Notes: generated from the letters alone by a model not told the origin. A stretch of 10,486 bases of DNA from Pyrinomonadaceae bacterium (GCA_013695245.1 JACDAW010000219.1:1-10486); one strand, 5' to 3'. Counted from the first letter of the stretch, positions 1-7,195 are shown. A program made the numbers and translations.

Positions 1-570
1 TGGGTAAAACTCGTCGCGCGCGCCGCTCAGGTGCAACACGGATGCCCGCGTCGCTTTGTAACGCGCGGACTTCTCCCAATCTCCGGGCAGACCGCCGCAG
101 ATGCCGACTACGCCGCGCAACTCCATCGCGTGCGTGAACGCGAAGCGGTAGTTGAGCGCGACCGACTGCGAGAAACCGAGAAGAAAGACGCGCCTGCGAT
201 CAACCGAACCGTCTTCCACAAGGATTTCCATGACATCAAGCAGCGCGCGGTGGTGCAGTTCGGTTGATTCTTCAGGGCGGAAATTCGTGAGCCAGCCGAA
301 GCCGTAGCGAAGCGGCTCGTTAGGCGCGCGCCGCTCTTTTAGATGCTGATGAACTCCTTGCAATGAGACGATGGCGAAATCCTCCGGCGCGATCTTGAGC
401 GCCTCGCGCATCATCTGCTTTTTACTTCCGCCGTAGCCGTGCAAGGCGATTAGCAACGGAGCAGATTCATCGACGCCGCGACGCTCCGGCAGGCGCAAAT
501 CGTAGTGAGCATATTGCTCAATTTTGAACGCGCACTCCAAGATCATATCGGTCTCGCTAGTTTCTGCCAT
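1..570 (-). CDS. Alpha/beta-hydrolase, carboxylesterase/phospholipase type (C-terminus outside window)
   Basis: Reading the minus strand from ATG at 570 gives 190 open codons that reach base 1 without a stop, so the C-terminal part is missing. Seen: an oxyanion-loop type HGYGG at residues 44-48, a nucleophile elbow LLGFSQS with Ser134, and SGARDEFYP near residues 182-190, where Asp186 sits in the usual place of the catalytic acid. The catalytic His would lie beyond the edge. This order and spacing fit the small cytoplasmic serine esterases related to YpfH and dienelactone hydrolase; no signal peptide is seen. The elbow usually reads GFSQG; here the last Gly is Ser. Substrate cannot be told. 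The gene starts 39 bases after the helicase stop on the same strand and may be cotranscribed with it. ATG at 546 (residue 9) is an alternative start; neither has a clear Shine-Dalgarno. Confidence 0.85.
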   Translation of the reverse strand, partial: MAETSETDMILECAFKIEQYAHYDLRLPERRGVDESAPLLIALHGYGGSKKQMMREALKIAPEDFAIVSLQGVHQHLKERRAPNEPLRYGFGWLTNFRPEESTELHHRALLDVMEILVEDGSVDRRRVFLLGFSQSVALNYRFAFTHAMELRGVVGICGGLPGDWEKSARYKATRASVLHLSGARDEFYP

Positions 571-609
571 AAGCGTGTTAACGACTTTAGGTTTTCAGAT
601 TTCACTTCG

Positions 610-2718
610 TCAATTGATCAACTCGTTCGCATCCTGCTCTTCCTCTTCATCAGTTTCGATTTGCGCCACAGCAGCAGGCTTAGGATTAAAAGAAGGCGCG
701 GCGCTTATCTCCTCTTCGAGTTGCCAGATGTCATAAAGGTCGGGCGACGTTTCGGTGATAAAGCGCGAAGGCCTTTGCAGCACGCTTTGCCGGTTGTAAT
801 CGGAAACCATTAGCGGGTAAGTGATATACAACTGATCGCGCGCCCGCGTTAAAGCGACGTACCACAAACGTCGTTCTTCTTCCTCACCTTCCGCGTCGCG
901 CAAACTTCGCGGGCTGGGGAATTTGCCGTCTGCCGCCCAAATGATAAATAATACTTTCCACTCCAAACCCTTCGCCTGATGCACGCTCGTGAGCGTTAAC
1001 AACTCGTCTTCCTCGCCGCCCATCACCACGTCTTCGCCTGCAATGGTTCGCGGCTCGTTGAAATTTTCGGTGGCGAGCAAGGCGAGTTCGGCTAAAAATT
1101 CTTCGGTCGAAGAGTAGCGCGCACTGTAACGGGCGAGTCCGCGCAAATCTTCAAGGCGCGCGTCGGCGTTTTCATAGTTGTTCATCAAATACTCTTCGTA
1201 GCCGGAAGCTAACACGATCTCAATTTGCCGAGCCGGGTTGTTTCGCGTTTCGTCGTTCGTTAAATTCTCAAGCAAGGCGCGGAAGCTTGCCCAGCCGCTT
1301 CCGCGCCGGGCGGCGATGATTGCGTCCGCTTCGCCGCGCTGCACGAGCGCGAGTGGGTCAGCGGCGGAGCGAATGTATTCCCAAATCCGGTTCGCAGTTG
1401 CCTGACCCACTTGCGGCACAAGACGCAGCACGCGCTTCCACGCGAGTTCGTCGCGCGCGTTTGTGAGCAAACGCAGATAAGAGATCACATCTTTAACGTG
1501 CGCTTGCTCGAAGAAGCGGACGCCGCTTCTGATGCGATAAGGGATGCCGCGCCGCGTTAATTCGAGTTGTAATTCGAGCGAATGATAATGCGAACGATAG
1601 AGCACGGCCACTTCTTCGAGCGGCACGCCCTCATCGCGCAACTCTAAAATTCTAGCGGCGATAAACGTTGCTTGCTGCTCCGCGTCGCGGCACGGCACGA
1701 GCGCAGGATTCAAGCCGAGAGATGCTCGCGCGGCGCGCAAATGTTTCGGAATTTGCTTGCGGTTAGAGAGAATGGAGGCGTTGGCAACAGAGAGGATTTC
1801 CGGCGTCGAGCGGTAATTGGTTTCCAAGCGAAACGTGCGCGCCTCCGGGTAGCGTTTCGGAAACTCGTAGATATTCGTCCACTCCGCGCCGCGCCAAGCG
1901 AATATGCTTTGTGCGTCGTCGCCAACGACCATCACGTTGCGGTGACGCACCGCAAGCAGATCGACGATCTCGGCTTGCAACTTGTTTGTATCCTGAAACT
2001 CATCAACGAGAATGTGCTCAAACTGTTCGGCATAGAGATTTGCAACTTCAGGGCGCTCCATCAACAGACGTTTCCAGTTGAGCAACAGATCGTCGTAGTC
2101 CATCAAATTGCGTTCGCGCTTGCGCTCATGGTAGATGCGATCAACGCGCTCGATCTGACTCGACAGAATCTCAAAATGCGGATAGCGACGCGCCACGACT
2201 TCACCAATAGGCTGATCGGTGTTGGTTGCGAAGCTGATGATGTCGAGCAGAATTTCCGCTTTCGGGAAACGGCGGGCGCGCGTGTCAATGCCCGCTTCAT
2301 CAACGCAAGTTGCGATAAGATCGCGCGCGTCTTCGGCATCGAGAATCGTGTAATTTGATTCGTAGCCGATGGACGCGGCGTGACGACGCAAAATCAGATT
2401 GCCGATGCGGTGAAACGTGCCGCCCCAGACGCGGCGCACGTCGCCACCCGTTAAAGATTCAACCCGGCGCAACATCTCGCGCGCGGCGCGATTCGTAAAA
2501 GTCGCCAGCATGATCGAAGCGGGCGTAACGCCTTGCTCGATAAGATACGCGACGCGGTAAGTGATCGCGCGCGTTTTGCCGGAACCCGCACCGGCGATAA
2601 CGAGCGCCGCGCCCGGCGTCGCGGTCGCAACGGCAAACTGCTCTTCGTTGAGTTCGCTGCGAAAGCGCGCCAGACGCTCCGGCGCTGCGCCTTCGCGTTT
2701 GATGACGTATCGTTTCAT
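610..2718 (-). CDS. UvrD/Rep/PcrA-like superfamily 1A DNA helicase
   Basis: The product is 702 residues, an ATP-driven 3'-5' DNA translocase and helicase of the kind used in excision repair, fork restart and removal of recombinase filaments. All helicase motifs are visible in order: Q motif LNEEQFAVA (23-31), Walker A GAGSGKT (43-49), Ia TFTNRAAREM (73-82), Walker B VDEFQDTN (238-245), III GDDAQSIFAWRGA (266-278), IV LETNYRST (298-305), V SVHQAKGLEWKVLFI (578-592) and VI EERRLWYVALTRARDQLYI (614-632). The chain ends about 50 residues after PSRFITE (650-656) in an acidic tail (DEEEEQD, 690-696). The Tudor-like tail typical of PcrA/UvrD is not seen, so I give no symbol. ATG at 2718 lies about 11 bases after the predicted transcription start and has no strong Shine-Dalgarno. 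It is divergent from ybaB. Confidence 0.95.
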   Translation of the reverse strand: MKRYVIKREGAAPERLARFRSELNEEQFAVATATPGAALVIAGAGSGKTRAITYRVAYLIEQGVTPASIMLATFTNRAAREMLRRVESLTGGDVRRVWGGTFHRIGNLILRRHAASIGYESNYTILDAEDARDLIATCVDEAGIDTRARRFPKAEILLDIISFATNTDQPIGEVVARRYPHFEILSSQIERVDRIYHERKRERNLMDYDDLLLNWKRLLMERPEVANLYAEQFEHILVDEFQDTNKLQAEIVDLLAVRHRNVMVVGDDAQSIFAWRGAEWTNIYEFPKRYPEARTFRLETNYRSTPEILSVANASILSNRKQIPKHLRAARASLGLNPALVPCRDAEQQATFIAARILELRDEGVPLEEVAVLYRSHYHSLELQLELTRRGIPYRIRSGVRFFEQAHVKDVISYLRLLTNARDELAWKRVLRLVPQVGQATANRIWEYIRSAADPLALVQRGEADAIIAARRGSGWASFRALLENLTNDETRNNPARQIEIVLASGYEEYLMNNYENADARLEDLRGLARYSARYSSTEEFLAELALLATENFNEPRTIAGEDVVMGGEEDELLTLTSVHQAKGLEWKVLFIIWAADGKFPSPRSLRDAEGEEEERRLWYVALTRARDQLYITYPLMVSDYNRQSVLQRPSRFITETSPDLYDIWQLEEEISAAPSFNPKPAAVAQIETDEEEEQDANELIN

Positions 2719-2735
2719 CGCTCTACTACGCTTGG

Positions 2736-2765
2736 CTTATAGCACGTCGCACGGCGATCTGTGAA
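2736..2765 (-). promoter_or_regulatory. Predicted sigma-70 promoter for the helicase gene
   Basis: On the minus strand TTCACA (2765-2760, five of six to TTGACA) is followed after 18 bases by TATAAG (2741-2736, five of six to TATAAT). Transcription would start near 2729, leaving a very short leader before ATG at 2718. The call is from motif matching only. Confidence 0.5.
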
Positions 2766-2790
2766 TTAAGTTTTCAGTTGTAAACGCGGT

Positions 2791-2819
2791 TTGCATTCAC
2801 GCGGAATGAAAGTTACGAT
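2791..2819 (+). promoter_or_regulatory. Possible sigma-70 promoter for ybaB-recR
   Basis: TTGCAT (2791-2796) and TACGAT (2814-2819) are spaced by 17 bases, in the control region shared with the divergent helicase gene. The -35 match is weak (three of six); the -10 matches four of six. The same eight bases GTTACGAT occur at the predicted -10 of the ROK kinase gene. Confidence 0.35.
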
Positions 2820-2868
2820 GGAACCTTACCAAACGAACGAGCGAAAGCTGGCACGATCAATACTTTCT

Positions 2869-2874
2869 GAGGAG
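2869..2874 (+). promoter_or_regulatory. Shine-Dalgarno that sets the ybaB start
   Basis: GAGGAG lies 9 bases before ATG at 2884. It favours that start over the upstream in-frame TTG at 2791, which would add 31 residues that are not typical of the YbaB family. Confidence 0.75.
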
Positions 2875-2883
2875 ACTAGCGAG

Positions 2884-3207
2884 ATGAAATTTCCGGGCGG
2901 ATTCAACATGCAACAGATGATGAAGCAGGCGCAACAGATGCAGGAGAAGATGGCGAAAGAGATGGAGGAAATGCACGTCGAGGCTTCGGCTGGCGGCGGC
3001 ATGGTAACGGTGCAAATGCGCGGCACGAAAGAACTCGAATCATTGAAGATCGATCCCGAAGCTTTGAAGGAAGGCGATGCCGAGATGCTCCAAGACATGA
3101 TCATCGCCGCCTTTAACGAAGCCGGGCGCAAGGTTGACGAAGCGATGAAAGGCAAACTAGGCGGGATGCTTCCGCCGGGCTTAGGAAATCTCGGAAACCT
3201 GTTTTAA
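2884..3207 (+). CDS. ybaB: YbaB/EbfC family nucleoid-associated protein
   Basis: The product is 107 residues, the usual YbaB length, starting MKFPGGFNMQQMMKQAQQMQ. These are small dimeric DNA-binding proteins of the nucleoid; their exact role is uncertain, though genetic context and some studies tie them to recombination with RecR. Seen: an N-terminal Met/Gln/Glu-rich amphipathic helix (about 7-30, repeated QQM and KM units), then the family beta-sheet core GGGMVTVQMRGTKELESLKI (about 37-56), the helix LQDMIIAAFNEAGRKVDEAM, and a Gly/Pro/Leu-rich tail GMLPPGLGNLGNLF. The start is chosen by the Shine-Dalgarno at 2869-2874. It lies 95 bases upstream of recR on the same strand, the common bacterial pairing; dnaX, often found just before ybaB, is replaced here by a divergent helicase. 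Confidence 0.93.
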   Translation: MKFPGGFNMQQMMKQAQQMQEKMAKEMEEMHVEASAGGGMVTVQMRGTKELESLKIDPEALKEGDAEMLQDMIIAAFNEAGRKVDEAMKGKLGGMLPPGLGNLGNLF

Positions 3208-3234
3208 ACAATACAAATAACACCCACACGTAGA

Positions 3235-3282
3235 AGACGATTGAGCGACAGGGCGAACGCTTCGCTTGTCGCTCAATCGTCT
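3235..3282 (+). repeat. Long stem-loop (inverted repeat) between ybaB and recR
   Basis: The arms AGACGATTGAGCGACA (3235-3250) and TGTCGCTCAATCGTCT (3267-3282) are perfectly complementary over 16 bases. Inside them a second stem, GCGAA with TTCGC around the loop CGC, closes the structure across a small GG/T internal bulge. No run of T follows, so it is not a standard intrinsic terminator. It ends 20 bases before the recR start. It could be an attenuator or mRNA-processing element, or a copy of a dispersed palindromic repeat; the sequence does not decide. Confidence 0.85.
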
Positions 3283-3302
3283 GTAACTTACTCAAAATTT
3301 TT

Positions 3303-3917
3303 ATGCTTGATTACGCCGAACCCGTCACCAAACTCATTGATGAATTTAAACGCTTGCCGGGCATCGGGCATAAGTCCGCGCAGCGCCTCGCTTTCCACAT
3401 TATGCGCGTGCCGGAAGCGGACGTTGAACGCTTCGCCGACGCGCTCAGGGAAGTGAAGCGCCGGATCGTTTTCTGCTCCGTCTGCAATAATTTGACTGAC
3501 GTTGATCCGTGTCGCTTCTGCGCCTCAACCGCGCGCGACCGCTCCGTGATCTGCGTTGTCGAAGAGCCGTTTAACCTCGTCGCAGTTGAGAAGACGCGCA
3601 GCTACAACGGGCTTTACCACGTGCTGCACGGAAGCCTCTCACCAATTCGCGGCTTGGGGCCGGATGATTTGCGTCTGGCTAATTTGCTAACGCGCTTGAA
3701 GCCGGAGAACAACGAAGGCATCGAAGTGCGCGAAATCATCCTCGCCACCAACCCGAACACCGAAGGCGAAGCGACGGCGAGCTACATCAGCCGTTTGCTC
3801 AAACCCTTAGGCGCGCGCGTCACGCGCATTGCGATGGGGATGCCGGTGGGAAGCGATCTGGAATACGTTGACGAAGTAACAATGGATAAAGCGCTGGCGA
3901 ATCGCCATGAGATATAA
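3303..3917 (+). CDS. recR: Recombination mediator protein RecR
   Basis: The product is 204 residues, normal for RecR, which forms a ring clamp on DNA and works with RecO (and RecF) to load RecA at gaps. Domains seen in order: helix-hairpin-helix LPGIGHKSAQRLAFHI (18-33); four-Cys zinc finger C58-x2-C61 and C70-x2-C73; Toprim domain from about residue 80, with acidic VVEEP (85-89), the family stretch KTRSYNGLYHVLHG (97-110) and SPIRGLGPDDL (113-123), then ILATNPNTEGEATA (146-159); C-terminal MPVGSDLEYVDEVT (180-193). No key residue is missing. ATG at 3303 gives the standard N-terminus; there is no Shine-Dalgarno, only an A/T-rich stretch following the hairpin. It is probably read with ybaB. 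Confidence 0.97.
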   Translation: MLDYAEPVTKLIDEFKRLPGIGHKSAQRLAFHIMRVPEADVERFADALREVKRRIVFCSVCNNLTDVDPCRFCASTARDRSVICVVEEPFNLVAVEKTRSYNGLYHVLHGSLSPIRGLGPDDLRLANLLTRLKPENNEGIEVREIILATNPNTEGEATASYISRLLKPLGARVTRIAMGMPVGSDLEYVDEVTMDKALANRHEI

Positions 3918-4024
3918 CGAGGACTAAACCTGCGCCTTATTTGTGTGTCCTAAAGTGCAATTAAAAGTTTAGATGATGGTTCCCAATTAAGCTGTTTGCA
4001 TGGAACATAAATGAGACTAAAACG

Positions 4025-4834
4025 ATGAAAGAAATTAGCGCTCGCCTGTTGGCATTTCTAGCAGCTCTACTCGTTAGCTTATGTGTAGCATTGACTGCAT
4101 ATCATGTATCGGCCCAACAACAAGACAAAATCGAATATGGGGCGGTTTACGATTACGGTGATGGCAAAGCCAAATTCAAGGTTGTTAGTTGTAAAGGCAA
4201 CGGTAAATTCGACTATTGCGATGTAATTTACCTCAACGAATATGCTCCGAATGGAATCGGCTCGCGTCAGCAAATCTATCGTAGTATGGTGTTGGACGAC
4301 ATTAGTTCGGGTTGTAAAGTTAAAGGAGGAGCCGCTGCCCGAACTGACGAGAACGGGCAAACAGGGCAGTCGCAGGAAGAAGCTCTGGCTGATAATCCTA
4401 AGCCAAATCAATCTACTACAAATAGTGGGACGACCGGCGCAGTAGCATGTTCCTCCTCTGACCCTGACTCAAACGGGAAAAATGCTTTAGAGAGAACTTT
4501 GAGAGGCGTTATTCGCAGAGCGTGGGAGAAGAAAGCAGCGGAAGGTTCGGATGGCGCGGTGACAATTACTTTCCAAAGGTTTAGTGTCAGCGCGCCGCGC
4601 GCTTGGCGACCCACAGCAACCGACGCATATTCGCAAGCCGACCCGAAAAAACCGATCTATCCGGTCAGGACGATATTCACGACTTGCACCGATTACCGCA
4701 CTGCTATTACAAGGCGCAAAATGGAGCGGTTGTATGATTGCTTTACGCACAAAAACGGCGGCGTGCAATGCACACAGGTTGGAAGAACTGCGGGACTGAT
4801 GGAAGACGAAGAGCAGTACATACCAAAACAATAG
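4025..4834 (+). CDS. Unrecognised exported protein with seven cysteines in the mature part
   Basis: I do not recognise this 269-residue product. Seen: a clear signal peptide, with Lys/Arg near the start, a hydrophobic core (about 8-25) and a likely signal-peptidase I site after HVSA (residue 30), leaving QQQ at the mature end. The mature chain has an N-terminal region (about 37-100) rich in Tyr and Gly with C56, C65 and C97, then a polar Gly/Ser/Thr/Asn/Gln-rich linker (about 101-152) containing C142, then a C-terminal region (about 153-269) with C221, C239 and C249. Seven cysteines suggest disulfides with one left over. Export to the periplasm or outside is inferred. It lies 107 bases after recR with no obvious Shine-Dalgarno. 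Its codons are visibly more A/T-rich than the neighbours', which may mean a recent or lineage-specific gene. Confidence 0.75.
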   Translation: MKEISARLLAFLAALLVSLCVALTAYHVSAQQQDKIEYGAVYDYGDGKAKFKVVSCKGNGKFDYCDVIYLNEYAPNGIGSRQQIYRSMVLDDISSGCKVKGGAAARTDENGQTGQSQEEALADNPKPNQSTTNSGTTGAVACSSSDPDSNGKNALERTLRGVIRRAWEKKAAEGSDGAVTITFQRFSVSAPRAWRPTATDAYSQADPKKPIYPVRTIFTTCTDYRTAITRRKMERLYDCFTHKNGGVQCTQVGRTAGLMEDEEQYIPKQ

Positions 4835-4934
4835 CGGCTGTTCGTCACAGCTTCTCTCTCATGCTTCTTCCTAAAGCTTCGAGCCGGGTGCTGTTCGCGC
4901 GGCGCAGTTCAAGTCCAGCGTTCAAAGCTAAATT
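4835..4934. other. Convergent spacer between the exported-protein gene and pyrE
   Basis: The two flanking genes end towards each other here. I looked for a bidirectional hairpin terminator and found no stem with a T-run on either strand. No gene or repeat is seen. Confidence 0.6.
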
Positions 4935-5543
4935 CTAAAATCGCACGTGCTCAACCGGCGAGTTTTCTTTGCAATCCGAGCAGGCGTCACCGTTTTCATA
5001 CCACTTGGCGTCAAATTCGACGAGCGATTTGATCGGCACGTCGTCAAGCATCTCCGGCGCGGACTTGAAGCGCACGACCGTGCCGCAGCCGACCACTTTC
5101 GCGCCGAGTTCGCGCACAATCGTTAAGGTTTCACGCAGGGCGTCGCCTGAGCGCACGATGTCGTCAACGATAATGCACGGGTTGATTTCGCCTTGGTTAA
5201 CGTATTGCCGGAACATGCGTTTGCCTTCTTCGCGCTCCGCCCAGTAAATCTGTTCGGCGCTGAGAGCTTCGCGCACACCGAAGGCGACCGGAATGCCGCC
5301 GGGACTCGGAGAGATGACCGCGACTTTGGGAAGCAAACTCGAAATCTCTTTCTCGGTGCGAAACTTGCGACTGAGGGCGACGGCGAGAACGCGCGCCGTG
5401 TCGTAGTAGCGGAAGGCGAGCGGCATTTGAAAATAGTGCGGCGTGTGTTTGCCAGAAGGGTAAACGAAATGACCTTCGCGGTAAGCGCCGGTGCGTTTCA
5501 ATATCTCCATTACTTGTTGGGGCGACGGAACGAGTTGAACCAT
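4935..5543 (-). CDS. pyrE: Orotate phosphoribosyltransferase (PyrE family)
   Basis: The product is 202 residues and is predicted to join orotate with PRPP to make OMP, the fifth step of UMP synthesis, in the cytosol. Seen: an N-terminal substrate segment with FVYPSGKHTPHYFQM (26-40); the beta-strand and loop VAVISPSPGGIPVAFGV (74-90); WAEREEGKRMFRQY (101-114), at the place of the catalytic Lys/Arg loop; and the PRPP-binding motif CIIVDDIVRSGDALRE (123-138). The PRPP motif ends in RSGDA where classic PyrE has TTGGS, so another type I phosphoribosyltransferase is possible. The C-terminus has a CSDC pair (C188, C191), recalling the CPLC tails of some PyrE proteins. AGGAGA at 5555-5560 is a Shine-Dalgarno about 11 bases from ATG. 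It lies 68 bases downstream of the Nudix gene, same strand; no other pyr gene is in the window. Confidence 0.85.
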   Translation of the reverse strand: MVQLVPSPQQVMEILKRTGAYREGHFVYPSGKHTPHYFQMPLAFRYYDTARVLAVALSRKFRTEKEISSLLPKVAVISPSPGGIPVAFGVREALSAEQIYWAEREEGKRMFRQYVNQGEINPCIIVDDIVRSGDALRETLTIVRELGAKVVGCGTVVRFKSAPEMLDDVPIKSLVEFDAKWYENGDACSDCKENSPVEHVRF

Positions 5544-5611
5544 GCTCTTGAGAATCTCCTACGCGAAATGAAAGATTGCGCCGCACAGCATATTCGCAAT
5601 CGAAGCGGCTT

Positions 5612-6070
5612 TCAACTTCCGTCGAGCGCGCGGCGAATGAGTTTGTGCTGATCGCGCGGCAATTCTTCGGGTAAGTTTTCCGCGTCAAACCACGCGAGAG
5701 TTTTGATTTCGATGCTTTGCGGTGTGGCCTCGCCCCGCGCGCGGCAACGATAAACGATTTCCACCTGCTGCGGTCGCTTGTAGGTTCTGGCAAAAGCGAT
5801 CTCTAAATCGTCGATCTCCAGATTCACTTCTTCACACAATTCGCGCCGGAGCCCATCTTGCGGATTTTCACCTGCACTGAGGAAACCGCCCGGAATCCCC
5901 CAGCCGCTACCCTTGCGGAAAACGTGTTTGAGTAACAACACCTGTCCCGCTTCGTTTTGAACAACGGCCGCGACCGTCACGGCGAAGCGCGGTTCAACGA
6001 GCCAGATGCTCCAACGTCTCGCTCTGACAGGCGCGCCGCGCCACAAAGTTCCGAGCAACTGCTTCAACAT
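5612..6070 (-). CDS. Nudix hydrolase
   Basis: The product is 152 residues, the size of a single Nudix domain. These enzymes cleave nucleoside diphosphates linked to another group, with Mg2+ bound by the Nudix box glutamates. The box (G-x5-E-x7-R-E-U-x-E-E-x-G-U) is seen at residues 62-84: G62, E68, R76-E77-L78, E80-E81. The late Gly is replaced by Asn83, while all metal-binding glutamates are present. Before it lie the strands FAVTVAAVVQNEAGQVLLL (29-47) and GWGIPGGF (57-64), typical of the fold. Substrate cannot be deduced; candidates are ADP-ribose-like or sugar nucleotides and oxidised nucleotides. ATG at 6070 has no Shine-Dalgarno. The gene sits 87 bases after the GHMP kinase and 68 before pyrE, all on one strand, so one transcript is likely. 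Confidence 0.93.
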   Translation of the reverse strand: MLKQLLGTLWRGAPVRARRWSIWLVEPRFAVTVAAVVQNEAGQVLLLKHVFRKGSGWGIPGGFLSAGENPQDGLRRELCEEVNLEIDDLEIAFARTYKRPQQVEIVYRCRARGEATPQSIEIKTLAWFDAENLPEELPRDQHKLIRRALDGS

Positions 6071-6157
6071 GTGCAGGCGGAGATGAATGTTAATGAATCG
6101 AAACGGTAATGAACGGCAGGCGCGGTTAAATTAATTCTCAATGTAACTCTCATTCGC

Positions 6158-7171
6158 TTAACTTTGCAGTTCACGAACCTGTAAACCTTCCGGCGCGAAT
6201 TTCCAATCAAGCATCTCAACTCCCTCTTCCGCAATGAGTGCTTCTTCAACTCTCTCCGCCTGCCCTTCAGCGCAGAGGAAAGCGATGCAACCGCCGCCAC
6301 CCGCGCCGCAAACTTTAGCCGCCTCCGCGCCATTACTTAAAGCCTTCTCGATCAATTTATCCATGTGCGGCGTCGTTACGTTCGGCGCAAGACGCTTGCG
6401 ACCGGGATGCGCGGCGCGCATCGTCTCTCCGACTTCCCTCCAGTCGTTCGCCGCAAGCGCCGCGCGCATTCTTCTCGACGAATCGCGGATGCCCTCGAAT
6501 AATTCAAAGAGCACCGTGTCGCCATCAATGTGCTTCTTCATGATCTCCCAATTGTTCGTTCCCGACAAGCGCGGCTCGCCCGTGTAGCAGATGCGTATGC
6601 GTCGCTCAAGCTCATCTGCATCCACGTCTAACTTTTCGCGCTTGATGCCTTCGGCGCGAAAGTGAAAGCAATTCGCTCCGCCGTGAAACGCGGCGAGGTA
6701 ATCTTGGAATCCGGCGGGCACGCGGATCACGGTCGTCTCCAAGTTGGCGGCGATGGTAATGAATTTATGCTCATCAAAGCGGTTGCCGACGAAACGATTG
6801 AGCGCGCCGATCACGGCGATGGCGAGCGCGCTCGATCCGCCGAGTCCTGCGCCCGCCGGAGATTCGGCCGAGGCGATCAGGCGAAAGCCGCGCTCCGGTT
6901 TGAAGAAGTGAACGAGCTTTGAGATGAGTTCCAGACGCCGGTCGTGAACGAGGTTTTCGATCTCCGAGAGGTGCGTTTCAAATTGCACGTTGCGGTCAAG
7001 CGATTCAAGGATCACGCGCTCATCCACCCGCTCTTCAATGCGACAACGCGCGTAGAGCGAAATGGCGAAGTTAACGGTCGTCGCGCCTTGATGAAAAAGA
7101 TAAAGCGGCCAGATGTCAATCGTGCCTCCGGCGAGATCAACGCGCGTGGGAGCAATCGATTCGATGATCAC
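6158..7171 (-). CDS. GHMP-family sugar kinase (heptose-phosphate/galactokinase-like)
   Basis: The product is 337 residues. GHMP kinases phosphorylate small substrates (sugars, mevalonate, homoserine) with ATP. All three family motifs are seen: motif 1 IAPTRVDLAGGTIDIWP (6-22), motif 2 SPAGAGLGGSSALAIAV (104-120), the ATP loop, and motif 3 KVCGAGGGGCIAFL (286-299). VPAGFQDYLAAFHGG (151-165) carries the likely catalytic Asp157. The opening motif and the QD segment resemble D-glycero-D-manno-heptose 7-phosphate kinases and L-fucose/galactose-type kinases more than mevalonate kinases, but the substrate is not settled. The start is GTG at 7171, since no in-frame ATG, GTG or TTG lies in the next 13 codons upstream; an AAAGGAA stretch lies rather far (about 13 bases) before it. 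It follows the dedA gene after a 131-base spacer and precedes Nudix and pyrE. Confidence 0.92.
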   Translation of the reverse strand: MIIESIAPTRVDLAGGTIDIWPLYLFHQGATTVNFAISLYARCRIEERVDERVILESLDRNVQFETHLSEIENLVHDRRLELISKLVHFFKPERGFRLIASAESPAGAGLGGSSALAIAVIGALNRFVGNRFDEHKFITIAANLETTVIRVPAGFQDYLAAFHGGANCFHFRAEGIKREKLDVDADELERRIRICYTGEPRLSGTNNWEIMKKHIDGDTVLFELFEGIRDSSRRMRAALAANDWREVGETMRAAHPGRKRLAPNVTTPHMDKLIEKALSNGAEAAKVCGAGGGGCIAFLCAEGQAERVEEALIAEEGVEMLDWKFAPEGLQVRELQS

Positions 7172-7195
7172 TTGAGGGAATAGATTCCTTTCAGG

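Noticed and set aside
1672..2358. Long plus-strand open frame (228 codons) opposite the helicase
   Set aside because: It lies wholly antisense to clearly conserved helicase motifs, is Arg/Phe-rich without any domain, and has no ribosome binding site; an antisense shadow.
2791..2883. N-terminal extension of YbaB from TTG at 2791
   Set aside because: A good Shine-Dalgarno precedes ATG at 2884, family length fits 107 residues, and the region contains the candidate promoter.
3920..4024. Terminator after recR
   Set aside because: Only a five-base AGGAC/GTCCT and a five-base GTTCC/GGAAC pairing with large loops are present, with no T-run.
4011..4028. Five-codon upstream reading frame whose TGA overlaps the ATG of the exported protein
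   Set aside because: The ATGA overlap is real in sequence, but a five-codon frame without a Shine-Dalgarno is likely chance.
5197..5793. Minus-strand open frame of 198 codons spanning the pyrE-Nudix junction
   Set aside because: It overlaps both genes out of frame, is extremely Arg/Ser-rich, and matches no motif; GC-rich codon bias explains it.
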